Shown here piece after piece: positions 9,186 through 18,987 of a DNA stretch of 64,000 nt. How positions within the stretch are numbered: the stretch's first letter is position 1; every line of letters starts with the position of its first letter. Under the pieces are notes generated by a model. That model was not told where the DNA came from and searched no databases. It worked only from the letters and a program-made list of their open reading frames with translations. A program made the translations under genes and the position numbers. Origin of the DNA: Bacteroidales bacterium (lineage in GTDB: Bacteria; Bacteroidota; Bacteroidia; Bacteroidales; UBA932); the NCBI GenBank assembly GCA_017423025.1, contig JAFPGC010000049.1, positions 1-64,000 on the forward strand. The letters run 5' to 3'.

Positions 9186-12074
9186 TTAATATCCCAACAT
9201 ATTGTCCATGTAAGATTCGCTCTTCTTGAATCTTAACAGATCGGCCAGGGCCGATGCATTAGCGGCAATACGGAAGCTGTAGGACTTATACATACCCATC
9301 GGCACCCAGGAGACCGCAATGTTGAAACAGTGCAAGTCATAGGTAGCACTTATCTGGGTAGATGTGAATTTCATAGCCATGAAATCGAAGCCGGATGTGG
9401 CCTGGATGCTCATACGCGGCGTAATCTTGACATTTCCGCTTATGTTCAGGGTCTGGGTAAACTGCCTGTTGGTAACCAGTTCCTTGGTGGCAGCCATGTA
9501 AGTATAGGACTTCGAATAGTTGAACGAATAGCTCAAATTGATGGACCAGGGAGCATTGGGGTTCATATAATAAACGTAACCTCCCGGAATATACTCGCCG
9601 GTAATGGGGTGGTAATAAATCCTCTGATAAGAATTAGCTTCTGAGCCCCCTCCGCTGGATTTGCTGCCATCGTTTCCTTGAATGGATCCCTTTCCGTTGA
9701 TGGAGTAGGAGGCCGATATGGAAGCGTTGGTCAGGCGCAGGGGAACGCCGGTGGCTACCACGTTGAACTTGTTGATGCGCTTGCCTTTCTCGTCGATCGC
9801 ATAAGGATCGAAGTTCAGGTTACCGCTGATATTGATCTTGTTAAAGAGGTTGGTGGAGGCCGTGATACCCACATTCTGCATCCTCATGGAATCGGCCAGG
9901 AAATTATAGCTGGTGTTGATATTCAACTGGTCCAGCAGCTTGACTTTCTTGGAGCCCGTTCCTGTGGTGTCCTTCATATCACGTACCTTGGCCTCCAGAT
10001 TGTTGCCGATGGCCAGGGACACGGTTCCGCTCTTACCCCTACCGGGAGGCGATACCGAGTTGTGGTGTCCGTTGATGGAGTAGATGTTGTACATACTCTC
10101 CGCGTGGTACGTGCCCCGGCTGTCGTAATAGGCGTCAAGAGTACGCCAGCCATTGAAAGAAGTACCTTTTTCCGGACTGAAACTCAGGGAAATGGATGGC
10201 GATATCACATGTCGGATGGCCTGTACCTTTCGGTGCTTGCCAAAATTGAACATACCGTATATTCGCGTACTCATGGACAAGCTCCCGGAATAGGTATGTG
10301 TAACGCCAAAGGTATTGAAAGCCGTTCCGGGGTCCGAGATGACCTTCTGGGCTATGACGTCGTTACCGGACTGGTCCTTCACTATGATGGGATTACCATC
10401 CTTATCTACCTCATTTTCAAGATACTGCCGCCCCTTAGAGAACATCCAGTTCATGCCGTACGAAACGTTGGGGCTCACATTGATGTACTTGAACAGGGTA
10501 AAGCTGGGAAGGCCTATCTGGAAGTTGTGCGCCATGCCGTTGGTCATCTTGTTCAAGACCTTCGTGCCCAAGGAGTCGCCGAATTCCTTGACCCGGTATG
10601 TTTTACCGCTCAGATCTGTCTTATAAGTATACTCGTCTCCGTTCATCACATAGTCCTGGACTTCCCTCAATTTGAAATTAACCCTGTTCTGGAACGAGGT
10701 GTTGTAACCAAAGGATATCTTCTCATAGAACCGTTCCTTACCCACCCTCTGCTTGCGCTTGAAGGGATAGAAACGGTTCACGGTGAAGGTGATGTTGGGG
10801 AGGGTGAAGGAATAACTGGAGTCGCGCGTGTTTTGGTTGTGCATGGCGTTCACGCTCAGGTTGAACTTGCCGTTCCAGTTATGCGAATAGGAGATGGAGG
10901 ATCCAATCTGGTTCTGCTGGGCCTGTTGGACAGAAGAGGCGTTGTAGCGGTTGTTGGAGGGGCTGGAGAAGTTCACGGAAGCCGTAAAGGAAGTACCGGG
11001 GTGGGACTTGGCATCCTGGGAGTGGGACCATTTGAGGCCGAAGTTACGGGACTGCACAAAGTCCTTGCTGCCCTTTTCACCGGCCTGATCGTTGGAAATG
11101 GTTAGGCCGAAGTTACCGTTGAACTTGTAATTGACCTTGTAGCGGGAATTGACATCCACGGCCCAGGAACCCAGGGTGTAGTAGTCACCGGTGAGGGAGA
11201 GGTCAAAATAGTCGCCGAACACGAAGTACATACCGGCGTCCTTCATAAAGAAGCCGCGCGCCTGCTCTTCACCAAAGGTGGGCATCAGCAGACCCGTGGC
11301 ACGGGAAGGCTTCTTGGGCACAAAGCCGAAAGGCAGGCCGATAGGAACCGGAACGCCGGCCACCACGGGCCAAGCCGGGCCGAAAACCGTCTTCTGGGAC
11401 GGCTTGGTCACCACTTTGGCCATACTCAGCCTGAGGTAGTAGTGAGGCTCTTCCAGGTCGCACACGGTGTAGATACCGTCCCGCAGGTTGATGGACTTGT
11501 CCGGCATCATCTTGATCTTCTTACCCTGGAGCAGACCTTCCGACTCCTTGGTAACCATATTGGTGATGCGGGCTTTCTGGGTGGTAAAGTTGTAACGGAG
11601 CTCGTCCATCTTGTAGGTCTGTCCTCCTTCGGTCATCTCTGGAAGACCCACCATTTCTCCGGTGGCAAGATCTTTCTGGCCCCGGGCAAAAACGGTGTTG
11701 GACAGCATGTCGTATTCCAGATAATCGGCCGTGAGCTTCATATTCTGGTAGGTGACCGTGGCGCCGCCGTAATAGTATATCATGCGCCTTCCGTTCCGGA
11801 AATCTGTAATAATGGAGTCCTTGGCCGTAGAGAAGGCCGGGCGCTCCAGCGAACTCTTGTGCAGCAGGTCCAGGGAATCCGTCTGTGCGGTCCTGAGGGA
11901 ATCGGCCCGGACGAGGCTGTCAAGCTGGGTGGGAGGAGCCACCTGACCTATAGATTCTATGGGCCTTCTCTTGAGAGTATCTGGCAAAGAAGCCACCTGG
12001 GCGCGGGAAGGGAGGCAGGTAGCTGCCAGCACTAGCGCCAGGAGGGTGAGATATTGAAAAATCTTCCTTGCCAT
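9186..12074 (-). CDS. lptD: LPS-assembly protein LptD-like outer-membrane protein
   Basis: 962 residues with a signal peptide ending near SRAQ (about residue 25). An OstA/LptA-like beta-jellyroll region (about 95-230: [23 protein letters not shown], then [17 protein letters not shown] and [14 protein letters not shown]) is followed by a long outer-membrane barrel with many alternating aromatic strands. This is the Bacteroidetes version of LptD, which with LptE inserts LPS into the outer leaflet. The canonical disulfide cysteines of the E. coli protein are not apparent. It is divergent from the amidase gene, with facing promoter elements in the 83-nt gap. The downstream rho gene has its own promoter-like site. 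Confidence 0.88.
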   Translation of the reverse strand: MARKIFQYLTLLALVLAATCLPSRAQVASLPDTLKRRPIESIGQVAPPTQLDSLVRADSLRTAQTDSLDLLHKSSLERPAFSTAKDSIITDFRNGRRMIYYYGGATVTYQNMKLTADYLEYDMLSNTVFARGQKDLATGEMVGLPEMTEGGQTYKMDELRYNFTTQKARITNMVTKESEGLLQGKKIKMMPDKSINLRDGIYTVCDLEEPHYYLRLSMAKVVTKPSQKTVFGPAWPVVAGVPVPIGLPFGFVPKKPSRATGLLMPTFGEEQARGFFMKDAGMYFVFGDYFDLSLTGDYYTLGSWAVDVNSRYKVNYKFNGNFGLTISNDQAGEKGSKDFVQSRNFGLKWSHSQDAKSHPGTSFTASVNFSSPSNNRYNASSVQQAQQNQIGSSISYSHNWNGKFNLSVNAMHNQNTRDSSYSFTLPNITFTVNRFYPFKRKQRVGKERFYEKISFGYNTSFQNRVNFKLREVQDYVMNGDEYTYKTDLSGKTYRVKEFGDSLGTKVLNKMTNGMAHNFQIGLPSFTLFKYINVSPNVSYGMNWMFSKGRQYLENEVDKDGNPIIVKDQSGNDVIAQKVISDPGTAFNTFGVTHTYSGSLSMSTRIYGMFNFGKHRKVQAIRHVISPSISLSFSPEKGTSFNGWRTLDAYYDSRGTYHAESMYNIYSINGHHNSVSPPGRGKSGTVSLAIGNNLEAKVRDMKDTTGTGSKKVKLLDQLNINTSYNFLADSMRMQNVGITASTNLFNKINISGNLNFDPYAIDEKGKRINKFNVVATGVPLRLTNASISASYSINGKGSIQGNDGSKSSGGGSEANSYQRIYYHPITGEYIPGGYVYYMNPNAPWSINLSYSFNYSKSYTYMAATKELVTNRQFTQTLNISGNVKITPRMSIQATSGFDFMAMKFTSTQISATYDLHCFNIAVSWVPMGMYKSYSFRIAANASALADLLRFKKSESYMDNMLGY

Positions 12075-12089
12075 TGGTTTAATTTTTGC

Positions 12090-12097
12090 TAATTTTG
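12090..12097 (+). promoter_or_regulatory. -7 element (TAATTTTG) of the amidase gene
   Basis: Perfect TAnnTTTG, 60 nt upstream of the ATG at 12158. Confidence 0.55.
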
Positions 12098-12113
12098 TGC
12101 AAAATATAACTTA

Positions 12114-12121
12114 CAAAATTA
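12114..12121 (-). promoter_or_regulatory. -7 element (TAATTTTG) of lptD
   Basis: Minus-strand TAATTTTG, 39 nt before the lptD ATG. It forms a back-to-back promoter pair with the amidase element. Confidence 0.55.
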
Positions 12122-12157
12122 CTATTTATTCCAGAATAATCAAAACTGCATCCCTAT

Positions 12158-13309
12158 ATGAAGCCGTTTTTCCGTATGCTGATGCCCTTGAGCCTCGCGC
12201 TCCTTCTTGCAATCCCCGTGCCCACCCGCGCGCAAGGAGACAAGTCGGTGCTACAATTGAAGACGGTGGTCATCGATGCCGGTCATGGCGGCAAGGACGC
12301 AGGCTGTGTAAGCCGGGACAAGAAAACGTACGAAAAGAACATTACGCTGGATATTGCCAAGCGTCTGGAACAGAAAATTAAGGCAGCCTATCCCGGCGTT
12401 ACGGTCAAGATGACCCGCTCCACGGACAAATTCGTTGAACTGGAAAACCGCGCGGTCATTGCCAACAAGGCGGGCGCCAACCTCTTCATTTCCATCCACG
12501 TAAATTCGGTGGAGAAGGGAACATCGGCCCGTGGTTTCTCCATCCATTGCCTGGGTCAATCGGCCAGAAAAGGCACCGACCTGTATTCCAAGAACCTGGA
12601 TCTGGTCAAGCGTGAGAACTCCGTAATTATGCTGGAAGACGACTATAAGACCAAATACCAGGGTTTTGACCCCAGCGATCCCCAGTCCTATATTATCTTC
12701 AGCCTCATGCAGAACGCCCATTTGAGCCAGAGCCTGGGCTTTGCCGAGGATGTGGCCGAGGCGTTCACGAAAGTGGGTCCCATCAAGCACAGCAGGGGAG
12801 TCTCGCAAGATCCCTTCTGGGTTCTCTGGCGCACCGCCATGCCCGCCGTATTAATTGAGGTAGGCTTCATGAGCAATCCGGACGACCTGGCCACCATGCG
12901 TACGGAAAAGGGACGCGACGGCATCGCTGAAGGCATTTATCAGGCCTTCAAGACCTTTAAAGGCCGATATGACGGGGAAGTACCTGTAGCATCGCCGGTG
13001 CCTGCGGAGGTGAAGGAAGAAAAGCCCGCGCCCGTTGAGGAAAAACCCGCCGGGGAACCCGCCCCGAAGGAGGACGGCGTTCAATATGGAATCCAGGTGC
13101 TGGCCATCGGGAAGGACATGGATCCGAACGATCCCTATTTCCTCGGATACCGCCCTCTTGTCATCCCTTCTGGAAGGATTAAAAAGTACGTGATTTGCAC
13201 TTCCGGATCTCTGGAAGAAGTGAAGAAAAAATTTCCGCAAATCCAGAAAAAAATCAAGGATAGTTACGTAGTGAAAATTGAAAACGGAACCACCACCCCG
13301 GTCCGCTGA
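12158..13309 (+). CDS. N-acetylmuramoyl-L-alanine amidase (Amidase_3) with SPOR-like C-terminus
   Basis: 383 residues with a signal peptide (about 1-26, ending RAQ). It cleaves the amide between MurNAc and the stem peptide in the periplasm, in cell separation. The Amidase_3 domain (about 36-270) shows VIDAGHGGKDAG (zinc His43), NLFISIHVNS (second zinc His) and VLIEVGFMSN (catalytic Glu). A Pro/Glu/Ala-rich linker (about 275-305) leads to a short C-terminal domain (YGIQVLAIGKDM...YVVKIENG) of SPOR-like pattern that would target septal peptidoglycan; this domain assignment is tentative. It is divergent from lptD, placing two envelope genes under a shared intergenic region. Confidence 0.92.
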   Translation: MKPFFRMLMPLSLALLLAIPVPTRAQGDKSVLQLKTVVIDAGHGGKDAGCVSRDKKTYEKNITLDIAKRLEQKIKAAYPGVTVKMTRSTDKFVELENRAVIANKAGANLFISIHVNSVEKGTSARGFSIHCLGQSARKGTDLYSKNLDLVKRENSVIMLEDDYKTKYQGFDPSDPQSYIIFSLMQNAHLSQSLGFAEDVAEAFTKVGPIKHSRGVSQDPFWVLWRTAMPAVLIEVGFMSNPDDLATMRTEKGRDGIAEGIYQAFKTFKGRYDGEVPVASPVPAEVKEEKPAPVEEKPAGEPAPKEDGVQYGIQVLAIGKDMDPNDPYFLGYRPLVIPSGRIKKYVICTSGSLEEVKKKFPQIQKKIKDSYVVKIENGTTTPVR

Positions 13310-13596
13310 TTTTTCCTTATTTCAGATGCCTGGAAAGGCGAATTCCGAGCATCCTCTAATTTAGAATTTATCAATTTAGGATATTTATTTCGCCGTGGTT
13401 ATAGCCGTAACTCGCTATTGTAGATTGCTTATTATCAGCAGGTTGCAAAAAATACAGAAATAGGGTGCCGTTGCAAATAATTTATGAATAAAAAAATTAA
13501 AAAACAATAGCGGAGGAAATTTTTTTTACAAAATTTTTCCCCCAATTTTGCAATCGAAACAAGCAACAAACTTATCATTTTTTTACCCAATCCCTG
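13310..13596. other. AT-rich leader upstream of dnaA
   Basis: 287 nt without a gene. The last 170 nt are A/T-rich with long T and A runs. A promoter-like CAATTTTG (one change from TAnnTTTG) lies at 13543-13550, 46 nt before the dnaA ATG. I searched for DnaA boxes (TTATCCACA or one mismatch) and saw none, so there is no support for an origin here. Confidence 0.5.
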
Positions 13597-15024
13597 ATGA
13601 CCAACCAGGAAAGACATATTGCGGTATGGAATAACTGTCTGCAGATCATTCAAAACAACATTGATCCGCAGCAGTTCAATACCTGGTTCAAGCTCATCAG
13701 GCCGGTGTCCCTGGAAGGAGCCAAGCTCACCGTAGAGGTCCCCTCGGATTTCTTCCGCCAATATATAGAGGATGCCTATAAAGAGTTGCTCCGGATCACC
13801 ATCAAGCGCGCCATTGGAACGGATGGTCAGCTTTTCTATCTGGTGCGTCCGGTTCAGAACAAGGATTATATGGTGCTGCCGTCCAGTCCGGCATCGGCCC
13901 CTACCAATAATCCCGTTTCAATTCCCACTTACCAGCCTGCCGGTAAGCCCAGTCCCTTTGTGTTCCCGGGCGTTCAGCGCCTCAAGATTAACCCGCGCCT
14001 TAACCCGGTGTATTGCTTCGGCAACCTGGTGGAAGGGGAGTGTAACAAACTGGGTGTCAATGCGGCAGAGAATATCTCCCAGGCTCCCGGCAAAACCCCT
14101 TTCAACCCGCTCTTCCTCTTTGGCGGTCCGGGCCTTGGCAAAACCCATATTGCCCAGGCCATCGGCATTGCCATCAAAGAGCGCTTCCAGGACAAAGTGG
14201 TGCTCTACGTAACGGGCCACGAGTTCAAGACCCAATACATGGACGCCGTCCAGGGCAACCGCATTGTAGACTTCATTGCCTTCTATCAGAGAATTGACGT
14301 TCTCATTGTAGATGATATCCAAGACCTGGTGGGAACAGGTACCCAGCACACGTTCTTCAACGTGTTCAACCACCTGCACCAGAACGGTAAGCAGCTCATT
14401 TTCACCAGCGACCGCGCTCCGGTAGATCTGCAGAACTTCGAAGACCGCCTGATGTCCCGCTTCAAATGGGGTCTTTCGGTAGAGCTTCTGAAGCCGGATT
14501 ACACCACCCGTCTGGAAATGCTGCGTTCCCGCGCCCTCCGCGAAGGCGTCAAACTGAGTGAGGACGTCCTTACCTATCTGGCTTCCCGCATCAAAACCAA
14601 TTTCCGGGAACTGGAAGGCACCCTTACCTCCCTGGTTGCCTACGCCACGCTGGCTCATAGGGACATCGACGTAGAACTGGCCCAAAGCGTAAGCGGAAAA
14701 ATTGTGGGAGACCAGGAAAAGGAAATCTCCACGGACAATATCATTTCCAGCGTGTGCGAATATTTCAATATCACGCGTGAGATGCTCCTTTCGGCCACCC
14801 GCAAGCGCCAGATTGTTCAGGCCCGCCAGATTGCCATGTACGAGTGCAGAAACCTCATCCAGAACTGCTCGCTCAGTACCATCGGAGCAGAACTGGGAGG
14901 AAAGGACCACGCTACCGTGCTCCACGCCTGCAACACCGTTCAGGATCTTATGGCCACGGACAAGCTCTTCCGGCAGTGGGTGGAAGACATCGAGAACATG
15001 ATTGTGGTTCCCGTTGAAAACTAA
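13597..15024 (+). CDS. dnaA: Chromosomal replication initiator DnaA
   Basis: 475 residues, normal for the phylum. Domain I (1-85) starts WNNCLQIIQNNIDPQQFNTWF. A variable linker (about 95-125, rich in Pro, Ser and Asn) follows. The AAA+ domain carries Walker A GGPGLGKT (176-183), Walker B VLIVDDIQDL, and the sensor region ELEGTLTSLVAYA. Domain IV has the DnaA-box-binding signature GGKDHATVLHACNTV near residue 450. It is transcribed alone and ends at a strong hairpin terminator shared with the convergent ammonia-lyase gene. Confidence 0.98.
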   Translation: MTNQERHIAVWNNCLQIIQNNIDPQQFNTWFKLIRPVSLEGAKLTVEVPSDFFRQYIEDAYKELLRITIKRAIGTDGQLFYLVRPVQNKDYMVLPSSPASAPTNNPVSIPTYQPAGKPSPFVFPGVQRLKINPRLNPVYCFGNLVEGECNKLGVNAAENISQAPGKTPFNPLFLFGGPGLGKTHIAQAIGIAIKERFQDKVVLYVTGHEFKTQYMDAVQGNRIVDFIAFYQRIDVLIVDDIQDLVGTGTQHTFFNVFNHLHQNGKQLIFTSDRAPVDLQNFEDRLMSRFKWGLSVELLKPDYTTRLEMLRSRALREGVKLSEDVLTYLASRIKTNFRELEGTLTSLVAYATLAHRDIDVELAQSVSGKIVGDQEKEISTDNIISSVCEYFNITREMLLSATRKRQIVQARQIAMYECRNLIQNCSLSTIGAELGGKDHATVLHACNTVQDLMATDKLFRQWVEDIENMIVVPVEN

Positions 15025-15028
15025 AATG

Positions 15029-15054
15029 AGACCTCGTTTGAGGTCTTATTTTTA
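15029..15054. terminator. Hairpin terminator between dnaA and the ammonia-lyase gene
   Basis: A 7-bp perfect stem AGACCTC / GAGGTCT with loop GTTT, followed by TATTTTTATT on the plus strand. It ends dnaA transcripts and overlaps the stop codon of the convergent gene. Confidence 0.8.
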
Positions 15055-16575
15055 TTTCAGTTCCAGGGGATTGCGTTTCAAGTAAGTTATCACCCTTGTT
15101 ATTTCCTTATAGAAAGGCGTGTCTTCCAGAATCTCCGGCTGGATGGTACGGATTTGCTCGTACACAGCCCTGGAGGTATCGCAGAGGTTGGCCTTGATGC
15201 CCAGGCAGTCCGTAGCCTGCGCCAGGGCGATGAAATGGATGGCCATCACCTGGAAAGCGTTCTCCACCACCTGACGACAAAGGAGGGCGCTGTTGGTACC
15301 CATGGATACGATATCCTGGTTGTCGTTGTTGTTGGGGATGCTGTGCACGTAGTTGGGCATAGCCAGGGTCTGGCTCTCGGCCGTTGTGCTGGTAGCCGTA
15401 AACTGGCAGGCCTGCATACCATAGTTCAAGCCCAGGGTTCCCTTATTCAGGAACGGAGGGAGAATACCATTAATACGGTCATGGAAGAGGTAATTTAACT
15501 GCCTTTCCGTAAGCATGGTAAGGCGCACCAATGCAATCTTCACTTTATCTTCTTCCAGCGAGACGTAATCGCCATGGAAATTACCTCCGTGATATACATA
15601 CTGAGTATCCGGATCCACAATGGGATTGTCGCAGGCCGAGTTAAACTCGTTTTCCAGAACGTCCTGGGCAGCCGCAAGGGTATCGTAGATGGGGCCCAGA
15701 ATCTGAGGGGTGCAGCGAAGCGAATAATACGCCTGCACCTTCTTTTCAAACACGGTCTCCTTATGGACACCGGTGTACAATTCCAGTTCCCGCTTGGAAA
15801 AGCAGCGGGAAGTGGCGGCCAGTTCCCTTAGGCGCCGGGAAATGACCTGCTGGCCTTTCTGGCGGCGGCATTCATTCAGGGGTTCGGCCATAAAATCGTC
15901 GTAGGAACCGGCAATTTCGTTCATCCAGACGGCGGCCAGGGTGGCCCAGTCCAGAAGGCGCGTGGCCTGGAACTGGTTTACCAGGGAAACGCCTGTCATC
16001 ACGGAAGTGCCGTTGACGGCCGATAATCCCTCGCGGATATGGATTTCCATGGGTTTGAGCCCGCACTCGGCCAGGACATCGGCCGAAGGACGCCATTCTC
16101 CCTTATAATGAACCTCACCCTCTCCGATAAGGGCCAGGGCCATATGGGCCAGTTGCACAAGGTCTCCGCTGGCGCCTACGCTGCCGTGACGGGGGATAAA
16201 AGGATAAATACCGCGGTTGATGAACTCTACCAGGAGTTTCACCACATCCGGATGAATACCCGATTTGGCCTGAAGGAAGGTACCCACACGGGCCACCATG
16301 GCTGCTTTGACAGAGGCGTCGCCCAGGGGCTTGCCGGCACCCGTTGAATGGCTGCGGATAATATTGTACTGGAGGTCTTTCAGATATTGGTCATCTACTC
16401 TCCACTGCGCCATGGGGCCGAAGCCGGTATTGATACCATAAATGACTTTGTCTTTGTGGAATTGCTCCAGGAACTTGTAGCAACGCTCCACCTGCTCCAT
16501 GGCCTGGGGATCTACGATGAACTCTTTATTGTGGAAGACGATATCCTCCACCTGCTTATAGGTCAAATAATTCAT
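15052..16575 (-). CDS. hutH: Histidine/aromatic amino acid ammonia-lyase
   Basis: 507 residues from the start MNYLTYKQVEDIV (16575); the open frame extends 41 codons upstream without homologous sequence. It deaminates histidine to urocanate, or possibly tyrosine/phenylalanine to the aryl acrylate, without cofactor. The MIO-forming triad is Ala135-Ser136-Gly137 in GSVGASGDLVQLAHMAL. The pocket motif NTGFGPMAQ (49-57) and RSHSTGAG (74-81, with the SH pair usual for histidine) are clear. GFGPMAQ is shared with Bacteroidetes tyrosine ammonia-lyases, so substrate is not certain. No hutU, hutI or ftcD gene is adjacent; the divergent neighbour is pepD, which releases histidine. Confidence 0.88.
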   Translation of the reverse strand: MNYLTYKQVEDIVFHNKEFIVDPQAMEQVERCYKFLEQFHKDKVIYGINTGFGPMAQWRVDDQYLKDLQYNIIRSHSTGAGKPLGDASVKAAMVARVGTFLQAKSGIHPDVVKLLVEFINRGIYPFIPRHGSVGASGDLVQLAHMALALIGEGEVHYKGEWRPSADVLAECGLKPMEIHIREGLSAVNGTSVMTGVSLVNQFQATRLLDWATLAAVWMNEIAGSYDDFMAEPLNECRRQKGQQVISRRLRELAATSRCFSKRELELYTGVHKETVFEKKVQAYYSLRCTPQILGPIYDTLAAAQDVLENEFNSACDNPIVDPDTQYVYHGGNFHGDYVSLEEDKVKIALVRLTMLTERQLNYLFHDRINGILPPFLNKGTLGLNYGMQACQFTATSTTAESQTLAMPNYVHSIPNNNDNQDIVSMGTNSALLCRQVVENAFQVMAIHFIALAQATDCLGIKANLCDTSRAVYEQIRTIQPEILEDTPFYKEITRVITYLKRNPLELK

Positions 16576-16644
16576 TCCAACTAATTTGGCCGCGAATTTA
16601 CATAGAATTTCTGAATTATCATAGGAATAAAGCCGTAGAATGCC

Positions 16645-16652
16645 TATCTTTG
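16645..16652 (+). promoter_or_regulatory. -7 element (TATCTTTG) of pepD
   Basis: Perfect match, 23 nt before the ATG at 16676. Confidence 0.6.
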
Positions 16653-16675
16653 GATGATTTAAAAACCCTTTGATT

Positions 16676-18103
16676 ATGGATTCCGCAACAGTTCTCAAGT
16701 ATTTTCAGGAAATCACCCATATTCCCCGTGAGTCCGGCCATGAAGGCCCCATCACCGAATATCTGCAGAAGTTCGCCAAAGACCACAACCTGCCCTGCAA
16801 GACGGACAAAACCGGCAACGTCCTCATTACCAGGCCTGCATCGGCCGGAAAAGAAGATGTGCCCGCTCTGATCCTCCAGGCCCATCAGGACATGGTTTGC
16901 GAGAAAAACGCCGGCTTCGACTTCGATTTCCATACCCAGCCCATCCCTTATGAGATTGAGGACGGCTGGATGGTGGCCAAGAACACCACCCTTGGGGCCG
17001 ATGACGGAATAGGCATAGCCGCCTGTCTGGCCCTGCTGGCCAGCGACCTGCCCCTGGGCAAACTGGAGTGCCTGTTCACCATTTCCGAGGAAACCGGCAT
17101 GGACGGCGCCTTTGCCCTGGAGCCCGGTTTCTTTGAAGCCAGCACCCTCATCAACCTGGATTCGGAGGACGAAGGCTGGATGTTCGTGGGCTGCGCCGGC
17201 GGTCTGGATACCACTGCCTCTTTCGAATTCCACCGGGAACCGCTGCGCAAGGGCTACAAGACCTTGAAAGTGAGCGTCTGCGGTGGCCAGGGAGGCCACA
17301 GCGGAGACGACATCAACAAGGGCCGCTGCAACGCCGTGCGCGAACTGGTGCGCTTCCTCTTCACGGAACTCCAGTACGATTTCCAGCTCATCAGCATCGA
17401 GGGCGGCAACAAGCCCAACGCCATCACCCGCGAGGCCCACGCCATCCTCGCCGTCCCGGCCGATGAAGCCGAAGACATGGTGGCCGATGTCAAGGCCTTC
17501 AGCGACATCCTGTCGGCCGAGTATTCCACTTCCGATCCGCAGGTCCACGCTGTCTGCGAACCCTGCACTTGCGAGGACAAGCCCATTGAGGAAGGAGATG
17601 CCTCCAACATCATCGCCACGCTCCTGGCCTGCCCGCACGGGGTAGAGCGCATGTCGGCCGATATCCCCGGTCTGGTGGAAACGTCCACCAACCTTGCCGC
17701 CGTCCACACGGAAGGGGATATGATCAAGGTAATTACCAACCAGCGCAGCTCGGTGGTTTCCGAACTGCACGCCCTGGCCGAAAGGGTAGAGGCCGCCTTC
17801 TTCCTGGGCTCCTTCGACGTGGAGCACCACGGAGAGTATCCCGGTTGGAAGCCCAACCTCAAATCCCATATCCTGGAGGTTTGCGTGGCCTCTTACAAGA
17901 AGCTCTTCGGCTATGATCCCGAGGTGAAGGCCATCCACGCAGGCCTGGAATGCGGCCTCTTCCTGGAGAAGTTCCCGCATCTGGACATGATTTCTTTCGG
18001 CCCCACCCTTCGCGGCGTCCACGCCCCCGGCGAAAAGCTCGAACTTGCCTCCCTGGACAAATTCGTTGCCCATTTGAATGATGTAGTCGTAAACTGGAAG
18101 TAA
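16676..18103 (+). CDS. pepD: Aminoacyl-histidine dipeptidase (M20C)
   Basis: 475 residues, cytosolic, two-zinc peptidase that hydrolyses Xaa-His dipeptides such as carnosine. Start at ATG 16676 (MDSATVLKYFQEI); a TTG six nt upstream is also in frame. Zinc ligands are visible: H70 in LQAHQDM (with D72), D109/D110 in GADDGIGIA, E138/E139 in SEETGMDG, D162 in NLDSEDEG, and the late His in IHAGLECG. The lid domain begins near residue 195 (CGGQGGHSGDDI). It is divergent from the ammonia-lyase gene; together they could supply and break down histidine. It is followed by a 113-bp inverted-repeat element. Confidence 0.95.
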   Translation: MDSATVLKYFQEITHIPRESGHEGPITEYLQKFAKDHNLPCKTDKTGNVLITRPASAGKEDVPALILQAHQDMVCEKNAGFDFDFHTQPIPYEIEDGWMVAKNTTLGADDGIGIAACLALLASDLPLGKLECLFTISEETGMDGAFALEPGFFEASTLINLDSEDEGWMFVGCAGGLDTTASFEFHREPLRKGYKTLKVSVCGGQGGHSGDDINKGRCNAVRELVRFLFTELQYDFQLISIEGGNKPNAITREAHAILAVPADEAEDMVADVKAFSDILSAEYSTSDPQVHAVCEPCTCEDKPIEEGDASNIIATLLACPHGVERMSADIPGLVETSTNLAAVHTEGDMIKVITNQRSSVVSELHALAERVEAAFFLGSFDVEHHGEYPGWKPNLKSHILEVCVASYKKLFGYDPEVKAIHAGLECGLFLEKFPHLDMISFGPTLRGVHAPGEKLELASLDKFVAHLNDVVVNWK

Positions 18104-18115
18104 TGCTTCTCTTCC

Positions 18116-18228
18116 AGGACATATCTTTTGAAAACCGTCGCTTCGCGACCCCTCCCACCGGCATAGCCGGCGGGCCCCTCCCTCTTATGGAGCCGAGGGT
18201 GGCTACAGGTTTTCAAAAGATATGTCCT
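18116..18228. repeat. 113-bp element bounded by perfect 21-bp inverted repeats
   Basis: Left arm 18116-18136 and right arm 18208-18228 are exact reverse complements (21 nt, starting AGGACATATC). The 71-nt interior is GC-rich and contains further small hairpins (GTCGC-TTC-GCGAC; CCACCGGC/GCCGGCGG). A possible 3-bp flanking duplication (TCC) is too short to prove transposition. It fills almost the whole gap between pepD and rpe. As RNA it would fold into a very stable long hairpin and could terminate or protect pepD mRNA; as DNA it could be a MITE-like or REP-like repeat. Confidence 0.75.
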
Positions 18229-18244
18229 TCCAGCTTTGCATAAT

Positions 18245-18895
18245 ATGGTTAAGATTGCACCCTCCATGCTGTCGGCCGATTTTCTGCATCTGGAGAAAGA
18301 TGTGGAAATGGTGAATGAGTATGCCGATATCTTCCATCTGGACATTATGGACGGCACTTTCGTGCCCAATATTTCCTTTGGATTTCCGGTAGTGGAAGCC
18401 ATTGCCAAGGCAGCCAGGAAGCCGCTGGATGTGCATCTGATGATTGTGCATCCGGAGAAGTATGTGGAGCGTTTTGCCAAGGCGGGCGCCCAGTACATAA
18501 GTTTCCATTACGAGGCTGCGCTGGAGGAGTCTGAAGCCATTATCGGCCAAATTCAAAGTCTGGGCGTGAAAGCGGGCATCGTCATTAATCCGGACTGCCC
18601 GGTGGAAGCCATCTTCCCGCTGCTACCCAAGGTAGACTTTGTGCTCATCATGAGCGTTTTTGCGGGCTTTGGAGGGCAGAAGTTCATTCCTGAATCTCTG
18701 GACCGTGTATGGGCCGTGAGGGCCGAATTGGACCGTTTAGGCCGCAAAGATGTGCCGGTAGAGATTGACGGGGGAGTAGGGCCGGGCAATGCGGCGGAGA
18801 TTATCCGGGCCGGAGCAGAGATTCTGGTGGCCGGCAGCTCGGTATTCAAGTCCGCCAACCCCAAGGAGGCCATAGAAGCCATGCGAAACGCTTAA
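18245..18895 (+). CDS. rpe: Ribulose-phosphate 3-epimerase
   Basis: 216 residues, a TIM barrel that interconverts ribulose 5-phosphate and xylulose 5-phosphate in the pentose phosphate pathway. The start is ATG 18245 (MVKIAPSMLSADF); a TTG at 18236 is in frame but unlikely. Signature sequences are IAPSMLSADF, HLDIMDGTFVPNISFG (metal His and Asp), VDFVLIMSVFAGFGGQKFI, and VEIDGGVGPGNA. A weak promoter-like CAGCTTTG lies at 18231-18238, just after the inverted-repeat element. It is followed by a strong terminator. Confidence 0.97.
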   Translation: MVKIAPSMLSADFLHLEKDVEMVNEYADIFHLDIMDGTFVPNISFGFPVVEAIAKAARKPLDVHLMIVHPEKYVERFAKAGAQYISFHYEAALEESEAIIGQIQSLGVKAGIVINPDCPVEAIFPLLPKVDFVLIMSVFAGFGGQKFIPESLDRVWAVRAELDRLGRKDVPVEIDGGVGPGNAAEIIRAGAEILVAGSSVFKSANPKEAIEAMRNA

Positions 18896-18919
18896 GCGCG
18901 TTCTGCCAAATTGTCAGAA

Positions 18920-18951
18920 AAGCCGTTGCTCTTTGCAATGGCTTTATTTTT
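18920..18951 (+). terminator. Rho-independent terminator after rpe
   Basis: A 10-bp stem AAGCCGTTGC / GCAATGGCTT (one G-T pair) with loop TCTTT, followed by TATTTTTG. Confidence 0.85.
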
Positions 18952-18954
18952 GAT

Positions 18955-18962
18955 TATATTTG
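18955..18962 (+). promoter_or_regulatory. -7 element (TATATTTG) of the rsfS-ftsH-cdsA-psd operon
   Basis: Perfect match directly after the rpe terminator, 25 nt before the rsfS ATG. Confidence 0.65.
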
Positions 18963-18987
18963 TATGATTATAAATCAACGATAATAT

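Noticed and set aside
13310..13596. Replication origin next to dnaA
   Set aside because: The region is AT-rich, but I found no DnaA box or repeat cluster; the gap is short and reads as a promoter leader.
16576..16698. N-terminal 41-codon extension of the ammonia-lyase
   Set aside because: The extension is not homologous to the family and crosses the pepD promoter; the start at 16575 matches family proteins.
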